From NCBI RefSeq assembly GCF_014207235.1, contig NZ_JACHDA010000006.1, positions 124,001 to 188,000 on the forward strand: DNA of 64,000 bases. The letters are read 5' to 3'. The stretch comes from Sphingopyxis sp. JAI128. Its GTDB lineage: Bacteria; Pseudomonadota; Alphaproteobacteria; Sphingomonadales; Sphingomonadaceae. Positions 16,201 through 24,242 of this stretch are shown here, in pieces. The notes below the pieces were generated by a model. It saw only the letters and a list, made by a program, of their open reading frames with translations, did no database searches and was not told the DNA's origin. Each line of letters begins with the position of its first letter. Position 1 is the stretch's first letter. The position numbers were made by a program, and so were the translations under genes.

Positions 16201-19200
16201 TAATGTCGTCGCCCGCCGTGATATTGGCGAGCGTCGCGTTGGTGCCCGCGGTCACGAACACATCTTCGCCCGCGGCCGCATTGCCGATCGATGCGGCCTG
16301 TCCGGCGCGCACGCCCAACATGGTTGCCGCGCCGCTGTTCGACAGCGTGGCATTGCCCTCGGCGTCCGCCAGCACATGGCCTTCGCTGATCCCGTTCGGA
16401 CCGACATAGCCGCCGTTGGCGACTGCGGAGGCGGTGATATCGGCGTCCGAAGTCAACAGGATATTGCCGCCCGAAACATAGGCGCCGGTCAGGTCGCCGC
16501 CAGCCGATATCATGATATCGCCCGAGACATCGGACTGGCCGATCGCGACGGTATCGCCGCCAAAGGCGAACAATCCGGCATCGCTCGTCACCGGGCCATC
16601 GACCGCGATCCGGTTCGCCGACAGGTTGATGTCCCCCCCGGCCGCGATGCTGCCTCCTTCGATCTCGGGCGCGGAGCCAGCAAGCCCGGTCGCGTTGAGC
16701 GACACCGTCGTCCCGGCCGTGATGCTGTTAAAGGCAATCGTTTCGCCGCCCACCGACACGAGGCCGCCGGCGGTGGAATTGCCAAGGTCGACGCCCGTCG
16801 CCGAGGCGATGATGATGTCGCCGCCGGTGATGATGGAATTGAGTCCGGTGCTGAAACCGGCGACATCGGCCGCGAAGTCGTTGTCGGCCTCGGCATGGTC
16901 GACGCGGGCTATTCCCGCTGACAGGACGATGTTGCTGCCGTCGCCTTCATTGTCGAGCCCGGTGCCACGGCTGAACGCGTTGCCGATGGTGGCGTCGCCG
17001 CCATTGCTGACGCGAATATCGTCGCCGGCGTCGAGTCCGGCGACATCGACGGCATCGACCGCCGCGATCCCGATGTCGTGGCCCGCGGTCAGCGTCCCGG
17101 TCGCCGTGAAATCGCCGGCGTTGGCGGTGGTCGCGATATCGGTCCCGGCGGTTATCGCGGCGAAGGCGAGATTGCCGCCGGTGACCGTCGTCGCCTGCCC
17201 CGATTGCAGCAGGCCGGTCGAGGTCACCGCACCGTCTGCCGTGACTGTCAGGTTGCCCGACGCATTGCCGCTGTTTGCGGCGATGCTGCCGCTTGCCGCG
17301 GTCAGGGTGATGTTCGCTCCGTCGGGCGCCGAGCTCGTCACGCCGAAACCGATGAACGACACCGGATCGTCGTTGTAGAAAAGCGTCTGCCCATCGGGGC
17401 CGGCGCCGGTCGTCAGCAGCCCCGATGCCACGATATCGCCGTCGGACAGGACGGTGAGGTCATCGCCCGCGCCGACATCGGCCAGCGTCGCAAGGTTGCC
17501 GCTCCGCACCAGCAGATCTTCGCCCGCGGTCACCGCAGCCAGCGAAACCGATCCGCCGGCGTTGGCGCCGAACATACCCGACGCGCTGCTGTTCGCGAGG
17601 ATGATATCGCCCGCCGCTTCGGCGAACACGCTCGCCGCGATCGGCGGACCGCTGCTCGAATTTTGCGAGCCGATCGCATTGGCCGCTGCGTTGATGTCGG
17701 CGCCCGAATTGAGGCGGATATCGCCCCCCGAATTATAGGTGCCCCCGATATCGCCCGTCGCCGAGATCGAAATGGGACCATCGAAATTTGCGAGGCCGAT
17801 CGCGACATCTCCCGCATAGCCGTTCGCAAAGAGGGCACCGGTCCCGCCGACCGTGCCGGTGATCGCGATACGCGCGGCGTTGAGATCGACATTGCCGCCC
17901 GAATCGATCGAACCGCCGCTGATGCCCAGCGCGCCCGGCACGTCGTCGTTGGCGCTGAGGAAGACCGAGCTGCCCGCGTCGATCATGTTGAAGACGATCG
18001 ACAGCCCGCTGACCGAAACGAAGCCGCCCGCGGTCGAATTGCCCAGATCGACCGTGCCGGGCGTGGTGACGATGATATCGCCGCCGGTGACGATCGAATT
18101 GAGCCCGGTACGAAAACTGGTGCCGGTCGCGGTGAAACCATTGACCGCTTCGGCATGTTCGACCGCCGCCGCGCCCGCGGCGTTGATCGTAATATCGACA
18201 GCGTCGAGCTGGTCGACCCCCACCGCTCCGAGCGTCGAGGTGAGCGACAGCGTGCCGCCCGATGCCAGCAAACTGCCCGGGCCGCCGCTGATGCCGCTCG
18301 CGGTGGCGGTCAGGTTGCCGTCCGCGCGGATCGTCGGGGCAAGACCCTCGCGAAAGTCATGCCGTATGTCGATCTGATCGACGGCATCGATGGTCAGGAC
18401 GCCATCGACGTCGAAGATGCCGTTCGACTGCGCGTAGGCGCCGATCGAGCTGTCCGTCGTGAACGTCACGTCACCCTGGCTGCTGATCGTGCCGCCGTTC
18501 ATTGCAAGGAAAATGCCCGCTGGCGCAACATCGGTGTCGTTGTTGGTCGGATCGGCAAAGCCCGCAGCTTCGGCATCGAAGCTAAGGAAGTCGATATTGC
18601 CCTCGGCCCGCAGTTCGATGCGCCCCGCGACATCGCCATTGGCGTCGATTTGGGTATTGCCGAGAGTGATCGTGCCCGCGCCGGCCGGGCCGTTCAATGC
18701 CTCGATCACGACGCGTCCGCCGGTCGTGGCCAGTGCGCCGCCGCCGGTGCCGTCGCTGCCGCCGCCGTTGCCAATACCGCCAGATCCGCCGGTGCCCGAC
18801 ACGCCGCCGACACTGATTGCGACCGCTTCGCCGTTCGAACTGAGCGTGCCGCCGTTCGTAACGAGGTGAAGCGTGCCGCCGGAGCCGCCTCCGCCGAGCC
18901 CGCCATTGCCCGCCGCCGCATTGGCGTCGAAGACGCTGTTCGCGCCGCTGCCGCCATTGCCGCCGATCCCCGCATTGTCGAATTGGATGGCGCTGCCGTC
19001 GATCAGCCCGAGCGTGACCGTCCCGCCGTCGTTGGCGGCGATTTCGATCGTGCCGCCGCGTCCGTTGCCGCCGTCGCCGCCCGAGGGGCCGGTCAGCTCG
19101 AAAGCGCCGAACCCAAGCTGGGCGTTGCCGCCATTGCCACCGATGCCGTCAGTGATGAAATTGGTTTGCACCGCGGTCGCGCTTGCGTTGCCCTCGGCCG

Positions 19201-21439
19201 CGAAGCGCGATACGCCGCCGCTGCCATCGCCGCCATCCCCGCCGGCCCCATCGTTCGCGCCGCCGCCGTTGCCGCCGAGGCCCGACGAATCGATCGTGAT
19301 CGCCAGTTCGCCGGCGTCGAATCCGGTGACGATCGCTTGGGAAAGTCCGCCGAAGCCGTCGCCGCCGTCGCCGCCGTCATTGTGATTGCCCCCGGCACCG
19401 CCGACGCCCTGCGCAACGCTGCTCGCGGTCCCGACACCCCCGATCGCCGTTTCAAGCCCGATCGTCGCGATCCCCCCCCGGCCGGTACCGCCGGTGCCGC
19501 CGACGCCGACGCTGGTCGCGCCGCCACTGCTGCTCGAGAAAAAGCTGTTGCCGCCGGTGCCGCCGATGCCCGATGCGTCGGCGATCATGCTGCTCGCGGT
19601 CGTCGTTCCGCCGGTGACCTGGACTGCGGCGTTGCCGCCGATCCCCTCCGCACCGTTTCCGGGCGTGCCGGGAACGCCGCCGAAGCTCGAAAAGTTGAAA
19701 AAGTCGCCACCCACGCCGCCGCTGCCGACCGCGCTCGCCTGAATGACGCTGGCGTCGACCACCGCGGTTCCCGAGATGTTGATGGTCGCGGAGCCACCGC
19801 GACCCTGGCCCCCGTCGCCGCCGGGGACGATGTTCAACGGATCATTGTCGCTGCCCGAAAGCCCGCCGCCGCCGAAGCCATCCGCGGTCGCGAAGATATT
19901 GGCGCCGTTCATCGTGCCGCCGCTGAGGTCGATCGTCGCAGTGCCGCCGATGCCGATGCCTGACGTGCCGTCCGCGGATCCGCCGAAGCCGTCGGCACCG
20001 ACCCGCATGTCGCCGACCGACACCGTGCCGCCCGTCTGGGTGAAGCTGGCGGTGCCACCCTGCGCGTCCCCCGTCACGGCGTCGGGTGTCCCCGACGCTT
20101 GTACCGTGAGCGATCCTGCCGCCAGCGTGCCGCCGCTGACGTCGATCGCGGCATTGCCCGCCGCGGCGGCGGTTCCGCCCGACTGGATGGTAAAGCTGCC
20201 CGTCGCGCCCGCCTGCTGTCCCGCTCCAAGATTCAGCGAAGCGCCGGCATCGCCGGTGAAGCTGCCATTGCCCTCTACGAAGAACTGGCCCTCGGCCGAC
20301 AGCGGCGTCGGCGAAGACGGCAGCGTCTGCGTCGCGGCGGCGGCAAAGGTGCCACTGGCGCGTGCCACGACGTCGCTGCGGAACAGCGTGTCGCCGGCGG
20401 CGATATTCGCCGCGGTCGTATTCACCGGCGCGGCGTCGAGTTCGCCGCCCGTGACATTATAGCCCGCCGACAAGCGGACCGCACCGTCGGGATCGATCTG
20501 GGCCGAAAGCGCGTCGTCATAACCGATCGCGCCGCCGACCAGCATCGTCACCGCGTCATTCTTGGGGATCGCGACCATATAGATGCGGCTCTGGTCGGTA
20601 TCGCCCTGCTGGTGCGCGGGGCCGGTGGTGCTGCCTGTGTGCGTGATGACGTTGCCGCCTTCGGCGCCGACGAGGACATTGATGTCGAACAGCCCGCTGT
20701 TGATTCGGATATCGGCCTGTTCGGCAGCGACATAGGCCACGGAGCCATCGACCCTGACGGCGCCTGCCTGAACGACGCGCGGCGCGACCAGCGCGACATA
20801 GCTGCTGCCCGGATCGCCCACATTATTCGCGTTGATCGCGCCGAGAACGCCGACCGAGGCGGTGCTGCCCGGTGCGCCGCGAAAGCGGATCGTGTTGCCG
20901 GGGCCGAGTAGCCCGCCCGTCGTGTCGATGTCGTTGGATGTCAGGACAAGGCTGCCGACATTGATGACGCCGCTGCTGCCGATCAGGACGCCGCCGGCGT
21001 TCTGGAACCAGATATTGCCGCCACGCGGGCCGGTGGTTGCGCCGAGATAGCTGTTCACAGTGCCGTTGAGCGCGATCTGGTCGGTGATCGATGCGCCAGA
21101 TCCCGAGGTGAAGCGGTTGAGGACGATATAGCCCGACGTGTCGCCGACGAAGTTCAGCGTGTTGCCCGACGGCAGGAAGTCGATCACGCCGTCGACCGGC
21201 GCGTTCGACGGGGTCCAGGTGACGATATTCTGGGGTCCGGTGACATTGACCGTCGACGGGTTTACCCCGGTGCCCCCCGTCGTGCCCCCGGGCAGATTGG
21301 TGATCGTACCCGATCCCGCCACCTGAGCCAGCGCCGGCCCACCATAGGCCAGCGCAATCAGCCCGGCGGCGATCGCACAGCTTTCGAACAGGCGTCGTTT
21401 TCCATGGCAGCTCGGCGAGGGGGTGGCGGTGGCACGCAT
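13205..21439 (-). CDS. giant filamentous-haemagglutinin-like exoprotein (TpsA)
   Basis: A secreted protein of about 2744 residues, the TpsA partner of a two-partner secretion system. A 40-residue signal peptide ends in YGGPALAQ; it is followed by a TPS/haemagglutination-activity domain (about 43-300) that should engage the TpsB POTRA domains. Then come a Gly-rich region with GGxGG runs (DNA about 18730-19950) and three homologous long repeat units (DNA about 17130-18150, 15850-16905, 15160-15845), all beta-helix-like. The C-terminus carries two cysteine pairs (NGCLIAATGAC and DSCDPGSASGGTC) and an acidic EEEIKADEDG stretch. I chose ATG 21439, with GAGG 11 bases upstream; ATG 21478, two bases after the transporter stop, is also possible. 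Expected role: adhesion or biofilm matrix. No toxin or protease domain is seen. Confidence 0.87.
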   Translation of the reverse strand: MRATATPSPSCHGKRRLFESCAIAAGLIALAYGGPALAQVAGSGTITNLPGGTTGGTGVNPSTVNVTGPQNIVTWTPSNAPVDGVIDFLPSGNTLNFVGDTSGYIVLNRFTSGSGASITDQIALNGTVNSYLGATTGPRGGNIWFQNAGGVLIGSSGVINVGSLVLTSNDIDTTGGLLGPGNTIRFRGAPGSTASVGVLGAINANNVGDPGSSYVALVAPRVVQAGAVRVDGSVAYVAAEQADIRINSGLFDINVLVGAEGGNVITHTGSTTGPAHQQGDTDQSRIYMVAIPKNDAVTMLVGGAIGYDDALSAQIDPDGAVRLSAGYNVTGGELDAAPVNTTAANIAAGDTLFRSDVVARASGTFAAAATQTLPSSPTPLSAEGQFFVEGNGSFTGDAGASLNLGAGQQAGATGSFTIQSGGTAAAAGNAAIDVSGGTLAAGSLTVQASGTPDAVTGDAQGGTASFTQTGGTVSVGDMRVGADGFGGSADGTSGIGIGGTATIDLSGGTMNGANIFATADGFGGGGLSGSDNDPLNIVPGGDGGQGRGGSATINISGTAVVDASVIQASAVGSGGVGGDFFNFSSFGGVPGTPGNGAEGIGGNAAVQVTGGTTTASSMIADASGIGGTGGNSFFSSSSGGATSVGVGGTGGTGRGGIATIGLETAIGGVGTASSVAQGVGGAGGNHNDGGDGGDGFGGLSQAIVTGFDAGELAITIDSSGLGGNGGGANDGAGGDGGDGSGGVSRFAAEGNASATAVQTNFITDGIGGNGGNAQLGFGAFELTGPSGGDGGNGRGGTIEIAANDGGTVTLGLIDGSAIQFDNAGIGGNGGSGANSVFDANAAAGNGGLGGGGSGGTLHLVTNGGTLSSNGEAVAISVGGVSGTGGSGGIGNGGGSDGTGGGALATTGGRVVIEALNGPAGAGTITLGNTQIDANGDVAGRIELRAEGNIDFLSFDAEAAGFADPTNNDTDVAPAGIFLAMNGGTISSQGDVTFTTDSSIGAYAQSNGIFDVDGVLTIDAVDQIDIRHDFREGLAPTIRADGNLTATASGISGGPGSLLASGGTLSLTSTLGAVGVDQLDAVDITINAAGAAAVEHAEAVNGFTATGTSFRTGLNSIVTGGDIIVTTPGTVDLGNSTAGGFVSVSGLSIVFNMIDAGSSVFLSANDDVPGALGISGGSIDSGGNVDLNAARIAITGTVGGTGALFANGYAGDVAIGLANFDGPISISATGDIGGTYNSGGDIRLNSGADINAAANAIGSQNSSSGPPIAASVFAEAAGDIILANSSASGMFGANAGGSVSLAAVTAGEDLLVRSGNLATLADVGAGDDLTVLSDGDIVASGLLTTGAGPDGQTLFYNDDPVSFIGFGVTSSAPDGANITLTAASGSIAANSGNASGNLTVTADGAVTSTGLLQSGQATTVTGGNLAFAAITAGTDIATTANAGDFTATGTLTAGHDIGIAAVDAVDVAGLDAGDDIRVSNGGDATIGNAFSRGTGLDNEGDGSNIVLSAGIARVDHAEADNDFAADVAGFSTGLNSIITGGDIIIASATGVDLGNSTAGGLVSVGGETIAFNSITAGTTVSLNATGLAGSAPEIEGGSIAAGGDINLSANRIAVDGPVTSDAGLFAFGGDTVAIGQSDVSGDIMISAGGDLTGAYVSGGNILLTSDADITASAVANGGYVGPNGISEGHVLADAEGNATLSNSGAATMLGVRAGQAASIGNAAAGEDVFVTAGTNATLANITAGDDISATAAGSISANGLTTTVTGPDGRSVIYGPISAGIDALQITTTAADQSNIALTASTGNITGSAMDAFDNLSLTAAGAIATAGTLRSGQATGIDGRDVLFDAIDAGTTVGISASGTATGAEGIRGVDIGAGDNITLDGNSIAITGTVEGDASLFAAASGTTAAIDQADLAGNIAISAAGNLAGTYVAGGDVALTAGGNVDASATASGAAAEGNLFVDAGGNVVLANSAAARMFGINAGGSAAIAGGTAGEDLLVRAGTTATLANLTAGDDVDIRTGGNVTANNVAATGNGADTHLLDYLPGSGFTIMQGEGVSSINGSDIAVTSSSGSIDATGLSAGDDIVLLATGGNAALSNATTLGLGATGGSSNISVQAVDATLIGLDSSDDVLVTASGTTTAGGTVVADRNIVINADSVSLAALSTPAGNPINTLAADGNITIASANDIAGGRMNALGDISLIAGGAVDVGGIYGNNVAIDGATGIAADELFAVGTTTLNSDNGAIALNTLVSSGNIDASADSIVIDGGSMIFSTITTDVGDAIVRGGDLFVVDGNIAGGAEFSSSGERLGVTTLTAQSAVLEASGGFMTLDSVNVAGALSATARTSLGITGTVTGQSIALASADIDIASTGRVGTAGTTGAVSIANNNSDNQTFVGGTGTPNGYHIDAGELTRVFGSDVEIFAPEVAAAGGGSVGSAAPPDVIVDGFTMTGGAAGSNIGANGQLTIRTPGKMRVVGNVELTGLTDANALNLFAGEALEVILGQGSVRLLNGNAPAGQLNMASEDIIVATADAIADVGAATTTHAIETRLAQNDGVLLDEGALFARGIRAEVVGGFYVQNSGAGTDFAQRRGLTFGAGGLDVLTEGPSRIVINGVHLGPNGQVTGLDTIPLLTIAGGAPTPGSFDPRSTFNGCLIAATGACNLPTEGGDFPIQDVIEEEIKADEDGQGDGNTLPQPLITMRDLDPLSGEPLLDDPVTGAGNDDLWTPEFDSCDPGSASGGTCPATE

Positions 21440-21480
21440 GGCGGTCGTCCTCGATGCAGAGACATGGGCAGGGGTCATGA

Positions 21481-23301
21481 TCAGCGCGCCCGCACGCCGA
21501 ATTGGGTCGTCAACGACACGAGCAGCCGCGGGTCGGGTCGCTCGGCCAGGAAGCCGCCGCGGTTGAGCGGGACCGCCAGGGTCACGTCGAGCCGGCCAAG
21601 GTCGCCATAGGCGACGCGTACGCCGCCGCCAGCCGAATAGAGTTTCTGAGGGTTCAGCCCGTTGAAGGCATTGTCCTTGTTCCACACCCAGGCGGCGTCG
21701 AAAAAGGCGAAGGGCTGGACGGCAAAGCTTTTGGTGTTGGCCGGGACGAACGAGCCATAGCGCGCCTCGAGCGCCACCGCGACGCCCTTGTCGCCGATCA
21801 CCGTGCCGGGATCGAACCCGCGCCCGACGGTGAAATTGCCGCCTGAAAATTCCTCATAGGCGAGCAGCGGATCGCTCGCCCATTGTGCGCGCGGGGCCGC
21901 CGACAGGGTAAAGAGTTTCGCCGGACGCCATTCGGCCTGCGCGCTGGCGCGGACGAGGAAGGCGTCGGGCTTGCCCTCGATGCGCGTCAGCGGAACCGCG
22001 CCGGGCAGGAAACAGGCGGCGCCGGTCGAGCCGCAATCGTCGCTGGCGCCAAGGAAATCGACGCCCTGCCGCAATTCCAAGGAGGTCGAATAGGACCAGC
22101 GCGGCTGGGACGGACTGAACCCGCCGCGCCCCGATATCGATGCGGGATCGATCCAGCTGCCGTCGGCGCGCAGGTTGAACACGCGCAGCCGGTCGCGGTT
22201 GATCGGAACGCCGCCCAGAGCGATGTCCTGGTCGATGAGGTCGAGCCCGCCGCCGATCGTGATCCGCTCCGCTTGCGTCAGCGTGACGGGATAGGATGCG
22301 AACAGGCTGACGATCTGCGTTTTCGATTTGATCGGGAAGGCCGCGATGTCGGGGCGCGTCCACGCGCGGGTATAGCTTGCGCCGAACCGCAACCCTTCGC
22401 CGCCAACGCGAAACTCGTGCGCGAGTTGCACGACATTCTGCTCGTCGAAGTCGGGGGTCGAATAGAAGCTGGCGGTGGTGAGGTCGCCCATGCCGGTCAG
22501 CCCGGCGAAGCGGACGCGCGCGGTGCCGCCCCAGCGGCCGACGTCGCGCGATCCGAAATTCTGGGCGTTGAAGTCGAACAGGACGGGCGTGCGCGCGACG
22601 GTCACTTCGCCGACGACTTCGCCGGGCGCACCGCCGGGGCGCAAGGTCAGCCGGGCGTCCATGCCGGGGATATCGCGCGCGAGCAGCAGATAGCGTTCGG
22701 CCTCGGCAACGTTGAACACGGGTTGGTCGTCGAGCCGCGACAGATAGCGTTGCAACAGCCGTTCGTTCGCCCCGGCGTCGCCGCGCACTTCGACCCGCGT
22801 CATGCGGGCGGAGAGGATATCGAGGCGGACGATCCCGTCGCCGATCGTCTGGGCCGGCACGCGGACTGCCGCGAGATAGCCGCGCGATCGCAACAGCGTG
22901 GCGGCGCGGTCGCGAATGTCGCAAACGGCGGCGATCGGCAGCTCCTGCCCGACCTTGTCGGACCAGCTGGGCGCGAGCAGGGCGGTGTCGATGCCCTCGA
23001 CATTCGCAAACTCGACGCCGCGCAGCGTGAAGCGGATGTTGGCAAATTCGGGATTGGCAAGCGGGCAGGGTGCGCGCTCGATGCTGTCGTCGGCGTAAAC
23101 GACCTGTTCGTTCGGCTGGGTCACCGGCGCCAGAACCGGCTGCTGGATTTCCTCGCGCGTCGGGACTTGCGGTGTCGCCTGTGCCAGCGCCGCGGCGGGC
23201 AGCGCCGCGGAGACCAACGCCGCCGAACGGATCGCGGTCCGGCGAATGGCTGCCCTGCGGGGCCGCGCCACCCGAATATGTTCCACTTCCCCCGTGATCA
23301 T
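21481..23301 (-). CDS. TpsB outer-membrane transporter (ShlB/FhaC/HecB family)
   Basis: A 606-residue Omp85-superfamily porin that exports the adjacent giant exoprotein. After a long twin-arginine-looking basic leader and hydrophobic segment (ALVSAALPAAALAQA) come a POTRA_2 domain (about residues 80-170) and a ShlB-type POTRA (GYLAAVRVPAQTIGDGIVRL), then a 16-strand barrel ending in VSLTTQFGVRAR. The conserved VGRGFDPGTVIGD loop of the family is present. The start at 23301 has AAGGGG eight bases upstream; that ribosome site lies in one arm of a hairpin (23309-23333). Its stop is 2 or 41 bases before the exoprotein start, so both are co-expressed. Confidence 0.92.
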   Translation of the reverse strand: MITGEVEHIRVARPRRAAIRRTAIRSAALVSAALPAAALAQATPQVPTREEIQQPVLAPVTQPNEQVVYADDSIERAPCPLANPEFANIRFTLRGVEFANVEGIDTALLAPSWSDKVGQELPIAAVCDIRDRAATLLRSRGYLAAVRVPAQTIGDGIVRLDILSARMTRVEVRGDAGANERLLQRYLSRLDDQPVFNVAEAERYLLLARDIPGMDARLTLRPGGAPGEVVGEVTVARTPVLFDFNAQNFGSRDVGRWGGTARVRFAGLTGMGDLTTASFYSTPDFDEQNVVQLAHEFRVGGEGLRFGASYTRAWTRPDIAAFPIKSKTQIVSLFASYPVTLTQAERITIGGGLDLIDQDIALGGVPINRDRLRVFNLRADGSWIDPASISGRGGFSPSQPRWSYSTSLELRQGVDFLGASDDCGSTGAACFLPGAVPLTRIEGKPDAFLVRASAQAEWRPAKLFTLSAAPRAQWASDPLLAYEEFSGGNFTVGRGFDPGTVIGDKGVAVALEARYGSFVPANTKSFAVQPFAFFDAAWVWNKDNAFNGLNPQKLYSAGGGVRVAYGDLGRLDVTLAVPLNRGGFLAERPDPRLLVSLTTQFGVRAR

Positions 23302-23308
23302 CACCACC

Positions 23309-23333
23309 CCTTGCGTACGGCGGCGCCGCAAGG
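23309..23333 (-). promoter_or_regulatory. hairpin covering the tpsB ribosome-binding site
   Basis: In the minus-strand RNA, CCUUGCG pairs perfectly with CGCAAGG across an 11-base loop. The 3' arm contains the AAGG of the AAGGGG Shine-Dalgarno for the TpsB start at 23301. Such a fold would hide the ribosome site unless melted. Folding in vivo is untested. Confidence 0.35.
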
Positions 23334-23474
23334 CCGCGGCGCCCCAATTCAAACGGCCCCGCCGGAAACCGGCAGCGCGAATTTCGACCCAAGGAAAGGC
23401 TCCGCCTATGGGTGGCGGCTTTTCTCCTGATTATTATCAGATGGTCCGGGCGGGTTCAATGCCGCCCGCGCCGT

Positions 23475-24242
23475 TCAACCTTGCCCTGCCTCCGCTTCCG
23501 ACATCGTATCGACCAACCGGTCGAGCTGCGGCGAACAGCCCTTGGTCATCAGCATGTCGATCGACCCCTCGACCGTGTCGGGTATCGTATCCATAGCGGC
23601 GAAGCGGACCGTCACCGGCTGCGCCAGCCCGCCGCCCGACAGGCGGTAGTCGGTGTCATATTGCACCGGCAGGACATCGACCGGCCATTTGCGGAAATTG
23701 GCGCCGTCGACGATCGCAACCATGGTCTTTTTGCCCGCGCTCTCGATCTCCAGCGCGGTGTCGCCCACCATATTGGGGCGCCACAGCATCAGGGTCGCCG
23801 GATCGGCGACGCAGAAGGTGCCGCCTTCGCGATAGTCGAGCAGCCAGAGATTGGGCGCCCGCATATCGGCGGGCTGGGGTGCCGCCGGATCGCCGCGGGT
23901 AAACCCGCCGCGCGACCGCATCGTCGGCCCCTTGGCCAACATGCGCGCCACATTGCCGCCAAGCGACTGGCTGGCCTGTACCGTGCCGGTGGCCCCGAAC
24001 GTCCCGGGCCCCGAAAGCGTGCGCGTCTTGCCCGCCTGCATCAGCACGATCTTGTCGCCGGCGACCAGGTTCAGCTTGTCGGTCGATTTCAGCTTGGCGC
24101 CGGTCGGATATTTGCCCGCGGACGGCCCGGTCGAACGGACGACCATCGATTGCGCGGCGGCGGTGCCGACCATCGCGACCGCCATCACGGCGGCAACGGC
24201 GGTCGGGCCCAGGCGGCGCATCGGCATGTCAGGAAAGGACAT
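23475..24242 (-). CDS. secreted conserved hypothetical protein of the CHAT/CHASE2/TPS block
   Basis: A 255-residue protein I do not recognise at family level. It starts inside the cyclase gene (14-base overlap) with a very good ribosome site, GAGGAG seven bases before the ATG at 24242. An N-terminal signal peptide ends AMVGTAAAQS. Residues 40-90 resemble a FecR-like beta fold (GAKLKSTDKLNLVAGDKIVL, then KTRTLSGPG). Two cysteines in the mature part (TFCVAD and TKGCSPQ) could form a disulfide. A periplasmic sensor or scaffold role between the cyclase and the secretion system is inference only. About 170 bases separate it from the TpsB gene. Confidence 0.75.
   Translation of the reverse strand: MSFPDMPMRRLGPTAVAAVMAVAMVGTAAAQSMVVRSTGPSAGKYPTGAKLKSTDKLNLVAGDKIVLMQAGKTRTLSGPGTFGATGTVQASQSLGGNVARMLAKGPTMRSRGGFTRGDPAAPQPADMRAPNLWLLDYREGGTFCVADPATLMLWRPNMVGDTALEIESAGKKTMVAIVDGANFRKWPVDVLPVQYDTDYRLSGGGLAQPVTVRFAAMDTIPDTVEGSIDMLMTKGCSPQLDRLVDTMSEAEAGQG

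Noticed and set aside
13598-16921. Very long open frame (over 1100 codons) on the plus strand antisense to the exoprotein
   Set aside because: It is a by-product of the GC-rich repeated codons of the minus-strand gene: Arg/Ala/Asp-rich, no domain, no ribosome site, wholly inside a better supported gene.
18730-19950. Dense short repeats that could be read as a CRISPR-like array
   Set aside because: The repeats are degenerate GGxGG-coding triplets in frame with the exoprotein and have no constant repeat or spacer length.
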